Assembly (NCBI GenBank): GCA_013400975.1
Contig: WBMZ01015464.1
Coordinates: 62,001-126,000 of the forward strand
Direction of reading: 5' to 3'
Source of the DNA: Atrichornis clamosus
Lineage: Eukaryota > Chordata > Aves > Passeriformes > Menuridae
Length of the DNA: 64,000 nucleotides
The first letter of the stretch is position 1, and every line of letters starts with the position of its first letter. The translations under genes were made by a program, and so were the position numbers. Of the stretch, positions 41,920 through 52,400 are shown piece after piece. The notes under the pieces are model-generated. The model did not search any database, was not told the origin of the DNA, and saw only the letters and a program-made list of their open reading frames with translations.

Positions 41920-42590
41920 AGATAGCGCCTGGTGCCGAGCGTTTCCCTCCTTCCCCCAAGTCTTCGCGTGCTCGAACATCTCCGTTTGGCCTCATTTTTG
42001 TGCTTCGGTGGTATCTGCACAGCCCAAATTAGCAGCGAGGATTCCACGGACGGGGGCCGCCGCCTCCCTCGGCTCCCAGGTGAGCTCCCGGGGCGCGGGG
42101 CGGCCGGCAGCGCTCCGGGCTTTCTCCACATCCACATCCCCGTCCTCGCCCCCGCTCTGCTTGACCAAGCCGGGGGCTGACCGGAGGTGTGCGGGGAGAA
42201 TTTTGGGTTGTGCGGGGACAACTCCGGGGCCAGCCCCGCGGGGGCAGCAGGGCTGGCCGAGCCCCGTCCCCCGGCCGGGTCCTCGCCACCGGATAGCAGG
42301 AATACTTGTCATATTTGCGGTCGGGGCGCGTTGGCACCCGCCTTTGTGCCGGCCCGGCGCTCCCTGGGGAAGCCGCGGCGGCTGCGGGGGCCGCACCGCC
42401 CGCCCGGGGCCGGGGCACGCGTGGGCAGCGTGGGGAGCCGGAGCGGGGGAGGAGGAGCGGGGAGTGGGGGGCGGGGGAGGAAGGCCGGGGCCGAGGCGGA
42501 GCTTGACGCGGGCCGGAGGGTGAGGAGCTCGCCGGAGCCGCCCCTGTCGTCAGTGCTGGCGGCAAGTGCTGGGAGCCGGGGCTGGTGGTG

Positions 42591-42626
42591 CCTCCTCCTT
42601 CTCCTCCTTCTTCTCCTCCTCCTCCA
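42591..42626 (+). repeat. CCT/CTT pyrimidine triplet tract
   Basis: An almost pure pyrimidine stretch of CTC, CTT and CCT triplets lies just before the TATA-like motif. A second shorter one is at about 42696-42719. Such mirror-like tracts can form triplex DNA and are common in CpG-island promoters. Confidence 0.8.
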
Positions 42627-42659
42627 TTGTATAATGCTGCGTGATCGCAGCCGCCAGGG

Positions 42660-42840
42660 CAGAGCGGAGGCTTAAATCCTCACGCCGCCTGCTCCTGCCT
42701 CCTCCTTTCCTCCTCCTCCGCATCCCACCCGGCCCCTCCCCGGAGCGGCGCGGCGAGGAGCGACATATGGAGCTGCTCTAGGGCGAGAGTTTCCGACCTC
42801 CCCCTCTCCATGCTTTAGTTCTCAGGTGGAGCTGCATGTG
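42660..42840 (+). other. SERTAD2: Proposed SERTAD2 non-coding exon 1 (5' end approximate)
   Basis: The 3' boundary is set by the strong donor GTGAGT at 42841-42846. The 5' boundary is a guess, about 25-30 bp after the TATA-like TATAAT at 42630. The exon carries tiny upstream reading frames: ATG GAG CTG CTC TAG at 42767-42781 and ATG CTT TAG at 42810-42818. A final ATG at 42836-42838 is left with only TG before the junction. Joined to exon 2 this becomes AUG UGA. Other first exons ending at 42079, 43241 or 43724 are possible, so this exon is the preferred model and is not established. Confidence 0.5.
42767..42781 (+). other. Minimal upstream ORF (4 codons)
   Basis: An ATG with G at +4 is followed by GAG CTG CTC and TAG. 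If exon 1 starts upstream of 42767 this frame precedes the main start and could reduce or regulate its use. Whether it is translated is unknown. Confidence 0.45.
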
Positions 42841-42893
42841 GTGAGTGGGTCTGGGGGGCTGCGGGGCATCGGGGGAGGGGAGGGCGGGCAGGG
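42841..42893 (+). promoter_or_regulatory. SERTAD2: Splice donor followed by G-run cluster
   Basis: The donor GTGAGT (42841-42846) is followed at once by eight runs of three to six G between 42847 and 42893, with loops of one to four bases. G runs just inside an intron are known splicing enhancers that bind hnRNP H/F, and this arrangement also meets the G-quadruplex pattern. It supports use of this donor. Confidence 0.6.
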
Positions 42894-45800
42894 AGCGGCG
42901 ACCCCCCCACACACAGACCCTCTGGCTTTGCGAGTCATCGGGGCTTGTTTTATCTCTACCTTTAAATTGGTGCCCGGGCAGAGGAGCTCGGGGCGGGGAT
43001 CCTCCCCCTCTCCTCAGGCGGGGGGGATCCTGCTGAGATGAGCAGAGGAGGGAGAGCGGCGGAGTTGCCCTTAAAATACGTCCCCTCCTCCGCCGAGGCA
43101 GGGGGATCCCGATCCGAAGCAGGTGTGGGGAGCTGGAATATACTTTTTAATCGAGGTGGCTGTGCCGGCCCTGGGTAGTGCGGCCGGCTGTGCTCTCAGG
43201 AGCAGGGCTCCCTCCGACGCCAGGAAAGCCGCGCCACCCCGGTAAGTTCGCGTGTGCGCCGGGGAGCCCCTGAAGCCGGGGGCTGCAGCCTTGCTCCGCT
43301 TTCCCAGCGAGAGCGGGGGCTTCAGGGAACCCCGAAAAGTGCGTGCCGTAGTGCCGGGAGAGCTAAAAGGGCCTGGGGGAGACTTTCACTGTGCTGTAGC
43401 AAAGCTGACATATGGCTGGGCAGGACCCGGCTGGCCCCGCTGCCTGGCCCTTTTCAGGGGTTGGTGTTAGGGCAGGGGATTAGCCTGTCTTTTCCCTGAG
43501 CAATAGCGCGCATGGGTCTTCCTTGGGAGCACCGCCAGCACGGAGAAACGGGCGTTTGGGGGGCTTCTGTGAGTAAGGCTCTTCATCTTTTGGAAACGAT
43601 GGTGAAAAAATATATTTATTAGGATTTTCTTCAGGGTGGATGAACGCTTGAAAAAAAAAATCCTTTTGCGATGCCGCTTTGATTTAGAGCATTTGCTGCT
43701 TTACTCGCATCAGGATCTGGAAAAGTAAGTTCTTCTTAAGCATGAAAATAGGAGTACAGTTACCTGCTGTCATTTCTTGCATTTTGTGAAACAGCTGGAA
43801 AACCCAGGGCCACTTTTGTTTAAAATCCATGGAGGGGTTTGTGTGCTGTCCAGTGGGCCCCTTGGTGGCTGATTTACAGCTATGGGTCAGCTGCTGGTGT
43901 AAAATAAAGCGAATCTGCCTGGTTTATCTCCATCCGGAGGGGGGGCCTGTCAGCTTCTTCACCCGAACTTCAGTGCAGCACGCCAGAGCTGTTGCGTGTG
44001 GCGGCGTGTGCTCAGACAGATCCACGGCTCTCGGGAGCAGGAAAGTCCAAGCTTTTTTATCTGTGCCTGGTGCAGCCATCAGGGTGACTCTCGCTGCCAT
44101 CAATGGGTGCTGGATTGGCCACTGTAGAATGAACTATTGCTCAAACAACGGTGGGAGAGGGCTTGGTGCCCCAAACACCAGTTTTATGCTTGTGTCTCTC
44201 AAATGAGTAAACACTTGCTATGTGTGTGAGTTGAAACAACGCTTCCTACCATTTTAGTCTGATAATTTTAGGGATGCACCTGAACAAGTGAAGGTTCCTG
44301 TGTCTCATGGACTTCTCACAGGGTACAAAATTGACAGAGGCACCTCAGTTTGCATTTAAGTGCACAGGAAGCTTTCACATGGTAAAGCAAACTGTAAAAA
44401 TGAATTGTGTTTTCTTAAAAATTATTGCTGTAGAAATTAACCAATTGATTTAGCAGGGTAAATTGAAAGCAGTCCTTTCTGGTTGAAGTTGAAATGCATA
44501 TGTTTTTACATAATAAGGTGTATCTTTGTACTCTGATTTAACATAATGAACTTGTGGTGGTGGTAGAGAAAGGAGGAGGATTAGCAGTTTGTGCTGCTGG
44601 ACAGGTATCTGAGAGCATGTCCTTCGGAATACTTCCATTGTCCAGGCAAGGATTGCAGCACCTCATATAACAGCTCCAGATATTCCTCCTTTCGTGACTG
44701 ATCCTGCTTCCATTTAAGTTGGTAGCAGAAACCACCCACTCCTTTTCTGCAGGAACTGGATTGGACTGCTAACGAATGAAGCTAGACTTTGTGCATATTA
44801 AAACACTGCTTTGATTTTTGTGTCAAGCTGATTTCTTTTTCTCTGAAGCTGATTGAAAACAAACAAAAAGAAACTTGATAGCCATAGCTCCTTCAGGTTT
44901 TGTCTGTAGATGAAGCAGTCTTAAAGAGCATTAAATACATCTGTAGGTGCTGATTTATTGAGAGTTGTAATTGTGTTCCTTTATACACCTGCTCTTTTTA
45001 ACAAGAAAGATGAAATAATGAGTTTCAAAATGGAAATAATAACATAAATATTCCAAGTGCTTGACTTGTCTGCCTGAGAGGCATCAAGGAGTTTGAGATA
45101 ATGTCCTAATAGCAAGGAAAACCTCAAATTTCATATTCAAAATTTATTTTTTAGCTTCCATGAAGTACAGCAGATTTTATGCAATATCTAGCTTGAAGGA
45201 TTTTGCTATCATACATACAAGCTGCTTTTATTTTTTCAATAAATATTTCATAGAGAAAACAATTTTTTTTAGGAACTCTGACTTTTTTCACACTGATGTA
45301 AAACACTCCTGGCACAGTTCATCTCTGACTGTGCTAACACTAGACAGGTGATCCAAAATACTTGTGACTATTTTTGCTTTTATGTAACATCTTAAAGTGT
45401 AATCTGTCAAACAAGGAGAATGCAGTACTTTGAAAGAGTAAGTAGTCTTCTGGTGATCTACTTCTTGTAAGGGCTGGGTAGCAAGAGAGACACCTTCTTT
45501 TAACTCAGCCTTGTAGTGTAACTGGCTCACAAGGAGACAGCTCCAGTTGCGGTGTCTTCTTAACATGCACACGAATCAGCGCCAGAAACAGCAGCTTTCA
45601 GTTACCAAGTCCAAAGATCAGGAGTGTTTCAAGGGAGAGAGCAAGGTCCAGCTTCAATGTAAGCAGGTTGGCACTAAGCACAGATCTTTAGTCTTGATGA
45701 ATCTTTTGCTGATTAATGGTTTGTAGAGGATGAAATTTGCCAATCTGAGCACGGCACTCATTTTCTTCAGGGGGATATAACTACATATTTTCTGCCACTT

Positions 45801-48800
45801 CTTTTGATTTCTAAACTTCCATCAGTCAGAGAAACTGCTGTCATGAAGAAGTGCCTGTTTTCTGTAAATGGAGAGATGCATTAGTTCTTTAATTCTTTTA
45901 TAAACAGAGTCAATTTTTGTGTTTGCTGTAGTGGAGGCTTCAGGTTTGTTCAGCATTACCAATGCAAACACTATAACAAAAATGAGATAATGCCCAACTG
46001 TTGAACACGAGTGGGGAAAGCAAGCCCCATAAATGCTGTGCTGATGTTGCTCTTGGATGTGCTGAAGTCAAGCCTGAACAGGGGTCCAGAGCAAACGTGG
46101 AACTGGGAGACAGCAGCAGTGGGAGAAGCAGGCCTGTACGTGTCACAGCAGGGTCCCTGCCCTCTGTCTCTCGGCTGTGTGGGTATTAAACGGTGTGTCA
46201 CTGTGCAGAACAGAAGCTGCAGTGCCACGTTTGCCTCACTGATGGCTCCTGCTGAACATGTCAGATGCTGGGTGTCATTGCCAAGGGGCCAGGAGGAGCT
46301 GTGAAGATGTGCTGGCCGGGACATTCCTCTGGCGCAAAGGGGATTTCTGGGGTGGGGAAGAGCTGATTTGAGGGGCATTTCCAAGGGAGAGCTGGGGCAG
46401 TCTCCAGGGGCACTGGGTTACAGCCTCATTGGTCTTCAGAAATGGCTTAAGCTGTGACTAGGAACAAGAAGGCTTGAAAGGACCGAAGAAACTGTCAAGT
46501 CACCAGAGAGCAAGATTTTGGTTTTCACGTGTCCCTTCTTCAAGGGTGGAGGCTCATCTAGCTCAGGTGAGACAGCAGCCACCACCACATCAGAGTGGCT
46601 GTGGATTCAGGCTGGTGCAGTGAAATAAAAACCAAGCTCAGAGTCCTGTGTTAGGTGAGTTCAGACCACTGTTCTTCAAATGAGGGCCCAGGTTTGGTAC
46701 CTCCTCAGCTTGGTAAGTAAAATCAGAGGTGTTGCCATAGAACATCTGGAGTTCCCAACATGTGTAACATGATCAGTGTTTTGAGTACCAGTGGTCTTAA
46801 AGAGGAATTTCTCCTTAATGTCACTCTGGAATTGAGGTTTAAGTGGCCTTGAATGACATGAATCTCAGTCTGTGTAGTTATTGGGAACCAAAGCCCATTT
46901 ACTTTGCTTTCACACCAGTAAGGTGTATTGGATTTCATCTGGCAGCTTGTTTCCAGTGAAGATAGAATAAAAATTGCATTCTTAATATAGTAGAATAAAA
47001 AGAGGAAATGTGGGTTGTTTTCTTTTAATGTTATATTATAAACTGGGCAGTATATAGAAGTAGCAAAAAAAAGAAGTTCCCTTTTTCAAGGAACGCTGAA
47101 TTGGTGGAAAGATCTGAACTTGCCCTAAAGCTTGTTCAGATGATCTGATACAATTAAAACTGTTTCCTTTATCCCAGATTTTCCATCCCACCCCAGAAGC
47201 CCTTGTACTGTTCGAGCCACACTCAGCTTTAATGGAAATGTGACAATTACTGCCTGTTTTCTTACTGTTTCTTATAGTAGCCTGTAACATTAATCTTAAA
47301 AAAACCTTCCTGTCGTGCCAGGCAGGCAATAAGGTTGAGTGAACTGTGCTATAGCAAGAACCACCCATGACTGGAGGTAAACTATGCGGATATATGTTGG
47401 GGTGGAGGTTGAAAGGAGCGTGGAGGGCATATTTGAAGCAGACTGTGCAACTGCTATAGCAGGTCTGACTAGTTTGAGATGCCTAAAGGCAGCTTTGTCT
47501 TAACTTCAGGTAGCTGCAAAATGAAGTTTTAAATCCCAATTCAGAAATACATCATCATCATCTTCCGGTGCCTCCACAAACTTTACTTTTCATGTGTTTT
47601 TGCAGGCACTCTTCCTCCCTTGGAAGAAAGCCTTGAGTAGGTACACGTCCACGTGCACGCATATCGTTTGCGTATTTTTTAAATATACATTTCATCAAGA
47701 TAGGAGACTCGAGTTTGTGTGCAAACCACAGTGTTTTTTTAAAACAGTGGTAAACGTTTTGCTTTCTCACTGCTCTGTGGGCCTTGTGTGAGAGCGGCCA
47801 CTCTGTTTCAGCACTTTTGGCATGGCATGATTTGCTGCTGGTTGGTTCTCCTGCCTGCTCCTGGCCCCGTGTAGGAGGAGTGCCTGAGGCTTTAGTAGCC
47901 TGCGCTGTGGTCGCAGGGATTTTGACCAAGGTACTTTTCGTGCTGGCCGTCCCAGGGGTACAATAACCTGCTTAGGTTACCCTCCTGTGATCTGGCTCAC
48001 AATCTCCCCCTTACCCTCCTGTTCCGTCTACTTGGTGAAATTGGCTTTTCTGAAACAACTCTTCCACTTTCTTCCCCTACCTAAAGTGTTCCACAAATAA
48101 CTTGTGAATGAATAGGAGAGAATATTTTGTGTGTGTGTGACACACAGTGTCATCTTCCTGTCGCTGCTGTGCTTCCCCTTGCTGGCAGGGGGACACACGT
48201 GATACATGTGTGCTTGGACAAGGACTTTTCTTTTAATTGTGGGGAAAATCAGTGTAATACTATCTTGGGTGAGGTGAATGGGTTGTGCCTGACTGAGTAT
48301 GAAATGAAGTTTAGGACATTCAGTTTCCTGAGCTGTTCTCCTTCTGTATTTTCTACTCCCAATTTTCAAAGACTTAGTTTGTGGTTAAGTCTGTTTGTTC
48401 CGTGTTAATTAACCTGTACTAAGCATGTTTCAAAACACGGATTTAATACACACGTTGTCAAAATACACTGTTAAAAGGGTGTTTCCACCCAAGTTTAAAT
48501 GACTTTCTTGAAAATGTTTAAATTACTACACGTAGAAGTCACGTGGATCCCATGGTGGCTGTTTTAAAGAGCATTGCTTTGGTGTGTAGTAGTTTTTATT
48601 GTGAAATCAAGCAGGTGCCACGAAAAATGGAATCTCTTTCGTCTCTAACTCATAGCTATTACAGGTTGAGAATAGTTCAAGGCTGGCCAAAGTTCCCTTT
48701 AATCAGTTTTTCAGAAGGCTCCTTTGTAGGACATGAAAACATTTGCTGTATTTCAACAAATGCAAGAACTTTAGTACACTGGACTGAAAGGCCAGCAGTT

Positions 48801-49433
48801 ATCATCTTGTCTAACATCATTTAACACCATCTTAGCAAACTTTCTTGTCAAACTTTAACTACCTTTTTTTTGTTTGTTTTGTTTTCACTGGTGGTGGAGA
48901 AATGTCCAACAACTTTTTAACCTCTTTAAGATAAACTTGTGGGGTGAGTGGTTTCTTTCTTTTTCACAGAGTATACTTGTTTGCAGGTCTGTTCATTTCA
49001 TTTAAGCAAAAATGTTGAAAACGACTCATATGCTGTTACAGCTACTTTAAAAAATGCCAGGGAAACACCTTTCTTTTCTCCTAACTCTCAGTAGTGCAAA
49101 ACTGGTTAGCAAATAAAATCTGCAGGCCAGAAACTGAAATGACTTGTCATTACTGGGATGTATGGTGCATTTGCAGTATATGTTTATTCAGAGGGTTTTT
49201 CTTTTTTTCCTGTCTCTTCTTCTTCCCTCCTGCCATTTGCTGCTTTTCAGTTTGACTGTGATAATTTATTCAACACTGTTTTCAGAGCAATAACCTACTT
49301 TTTGGCAAACCATTCAGTTATTTCAGTAGTATGGGGGTTTTTTTCCCCAATGTGTTTATTAAGGGTCTGTGACAAGGGGGAAAAACAAGGTATCTTTGGG
49401 GGAAAGATGCTACAACAGGATTCAAGCGAAGTA

Positions 49434-49486
49434 ATTATACATAGGTGAGAAAACCTCTCTCCCTTATTATACATAGAGAGGTCTCA
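49434..49486. repeat. 11-bp direct repeats overlapping a stem-loop
   Basis: ATTATACATAG occurs at 49434-49444 and again at 49466-49476. Overlapping them, 49446-49460 and 49475-49486 form a 12-bp stem with a 3-nt bulge and a 14-nt loop. It is too short for a typical microRNA precursor. Confidence 0.75.
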
Positions 49487-52400
49487 TCTCCCGTGGGTGC
49501 ACGCACAACTGTCATTAACCTTTGTAGGAATTGCACACCTCCAGAGGTGTTGGGTCTGCAGTGCTCGGTCCCCACGTACACTAAAAATGCCAGGCAGCCC
49601 GTGACACGTGCGTGCCAACAGAGATGTCTTGTACAATACAACACAAGGCTGCCGTAATCCATTGTTCCGTGCGCCAGTGCAGGGGAGGAGGGATGTGCAG
49701 CCGGGCTGGCTATTTCATCATTCTCCCTTAGAGCCTGACCAGTAGCATCTTGTCATTATAGGCGTGTAATTTTAGCAGTGAAAAGAGAGTGTGTTTCCCA
49801 GCCTGTGTCACTTTCTGGTAGCTGTTCTAGCTCTTTCAGATTGTTTTGAATTTCATTTACAAGTGAGGTGTCTCTTTTTAGACAGCACTTGTGCTGTGCT
49901 GATGCCTGCTGGCTCTGCAGTAGGAAGGGATGGAAGGCAGTCAGCCCTTGACTGAATTGGGCCCTGAAGCAGTACACAGCCATCTTAATTGCTGCTGCTC
50001 CACCTCTTGAGGAGATGGTGGCTCTGGGTCTCCCAGCACGGAGCTGTGTGCACTGGCTCCAGCATGGCTTCTTGCCCACTGATGCAGGAATTCATGGTGT
50101 CGTGGTCCTGCCTGTGGCACCGGCATCTCCTGCTTCCATGCAGAGAGGCCCAGAGTGCTGCACTTGTGGAAAGAAGCAGTGGTGTGGAGCAGAAGGAGCT
50201 TCTTGGCTGATCCCAGGGAGGCTTGTGTGTAGAAGCCCTCGCATATTTTTTGGGTGACAACAAGCAGAGTCTGCTGAATAATCAACTAATCACATAGTAA
50301 AGTCAGAGGATCTGGCCTAGTGCTGTGTCTGGTTTGCTTTGCTGCAGGTCTGGTTTCCTGCTGCTGATGCCCAGGTGTGTAAAGCAGCTCCTACTCCTTG
50401 AGCTTTTGATACTTCAGCAGAGTGCTGAGCCCATGTGTACACAGCATGATAGAACTCGATTCACACTTGGCAGGCCTGGCTGCTTCCTTAACACTGCCAC
50501 ATGGAGACCCAAATTTCAGAATAACCCTCAGCCTGGCTCTTTTTGGTGGCTCTTTGAAGCACAGAATCTCAGCTAAGCTGTACCCCAGGGAGGAGGCTTC
50601 TGGTGGTGGCTCAGGCACTGTTGTGAGTAGATGGTATGTGCAGCCACTCTGGGGAAGGATGTAAAGCAGATTTGGCACAGAGGGACCTGAGCTGAGGGCA
50701 GCTTTGCCATCTTCTTGAAAACCCCTCTCCCCCCAGTAACTAACCCTATCAAAGCAGCCGCTTTTAATGGGAAGGGGGCCTCCTCCACCCTGTTGCGTCT
50801 CAAAGCAGGTGGCTGATGGTCAGCAGGGCCATGTCTGCACCAAGCCTGTGAAGGGCTGTGGCAGCATTGGCAGTCGTAGAGAGCTTATTTCCTAAAGCTT
50901 CCAGTTAAGGACGAGACCAAAAAAGGGCAAGTTGGGGACTTGTTTGCATCTTCTGGGTGCTGTTTTATAAGGAAGCTCGTGGGAAGTCCTGTCTGAAGCA
51001 GAACATGTGAGAATTGACATTTTGGCTTTGAGATCTTGGAGATAGAAATTAGTTCTGCTGGGCAATCCAAACCTCTTCTTTTTTTTTCCCCAGTAAAGAA
51101 CCGCCTTCCTGTATGTGAATAAAGCCTACTTTGAATAAATGTTTTTTAGCCCTGGTGTGTTACAAAGGTCTATCCCCTCTCTGGCTTTGTACTGAAAAGG
51201 AGTTCTCAGAGTTGCTCAGGGCTTCTGCTTTTGCCTTCATCCTAACAGTGGTTTCCCTTGCTGGCTTTCCACACACAGAACCTCTGTGGTCTTGTCCACC
51301 TTCTGGTTCTGCCAGGGCAGTCTTTAATGCTTTAAGGAGCTAACAAGTGCTCCTCTGATTTAAACTTGCATTAACTTCTGCTACCCTGATAGAATTCCTG
51401 ATATTATAAACATCCTTAATAACATGGCTATAATCTAGAAAACCTGCTGTCCTTTTTCCAAACAATTACTTAATGAGGCAGTAATTTATTCTAAGCTATA
51501 TTTATTGGAGCCCATTCCAGCTTTATCAGACATACTCTGGATGTGTGCAGTTAGTCAAAAACATTAAAACTGTTCCACTTCTTCCAGGGGAACATGTTAC
51601 ATTTAGCAAACTGACAGCATTAGAAACTGTTTCCAATTTAATAGCATATGTTTCCTGCAAGACTTAACAGACTACAGAGTCAGAGATAGCCTTAGACTGC
51701 GGCTTTGCCTCTTTTTTAGCATGGTGAAAAGGAGCTGGAAACTGGAGGCAGAAGTGGAGTTTGTGTTTTTGGTTGTTTTGCAGAGATCCTTCTAGCAGGG
51801 CTTCGGCAGGCTGCAAGTTTAAGAAACTATCAAGAAAGTGGTGTGGGCGGCACACACAGAGCTCTCTCTCCAAATGCAGTTTCTGATCATGAACAAACAG
51901 CAAGAGCTTGCTTTGCCCTCTGGGCCTCAAATAGTACAGTATGCAACAAGGGAGAGCAGGCAAGGCACGAGGATGGAAACAGTAGGATCAGATTACAGTT
52001 TCAAAATATCGCTGGAACACGTTGGCTGGCGTTACACTATTGACTGGCTTTATAATTGCATTGCTTATTTGCTAGGGAAGGCTTCACCTTACTTTCTGAT
52101 TAACATGGACACTCCTTTGGGGACCTGGGGACTCCAGGCTCTGAGTATCAAAGGCAAACCCCACGAGAGCTGCACGATTTCAGATGCTTCTCAAATGAGA
52201 GTCTGAGCTTCCTCTGTTGTCTCCTGTTTGTCAGAGGTTTCCTTGCACAGTTGCTAAGTAAGTTCTGCTTAGATTAGCTTGTGAGAGTCACCCACTGTGG
52301 TTTTCCTTCTTATTTTGATTTTAACTTGAGAGTAGAAAAGACCCCTGTCACTCAGCTTGTTAACTGCTCTCCCAGCAGGGTTCACTCGTAGGTGCCAAAA

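Larger units (their letters stand above)
41920..43560 (+). promoter_or_regulatory. SERTAD2: SERTAD2 CpG-island promoter region
   Basis: G, C and CpG become very dense from about 41920, peak at roughly 42030-43420 and fade by about 43560. The island contains GGGGCGGGG (Sp1-type, 42990-42998), GGGGGGCGGGGG around 42466-42477 and a TATA-like TATAAT at 42630-42635. Several good splice donors lie inside it: after 42079, after 42840, after 43241 and, just past the island, after 43724. It is the only large CpG island in the window and lies about 15 kb upstream of the SERTAD2 coding exon in the same orientation. That fits the usual gene structure: non-coding first exon, one long intron, one coding exon. 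Exact start sites cannot be fixed from sequence. Confidence 0.85.

Noticed and set aside
42029..42675. Long open frames on both strands in the CpG island (up to 178 codons)
   Set aside because: Stops are rare in very GC-rich DNA. The products are low-complexity Pro/Gly/Ala/Arg and a run of Leu from the pyrimidine triplet tract.
48770..48840. Segment faintly like a reverse-oriented CR1 3' end
   Set aside because: Only short, scattered matches; not enough to call a mobile element without a repeat-library search.
49446..49486. Stem-loop considered as a microRNA precursor
   Set aside because: A stem of about 12 bp with a bulge is much shorter than a usual precursor hairpin.
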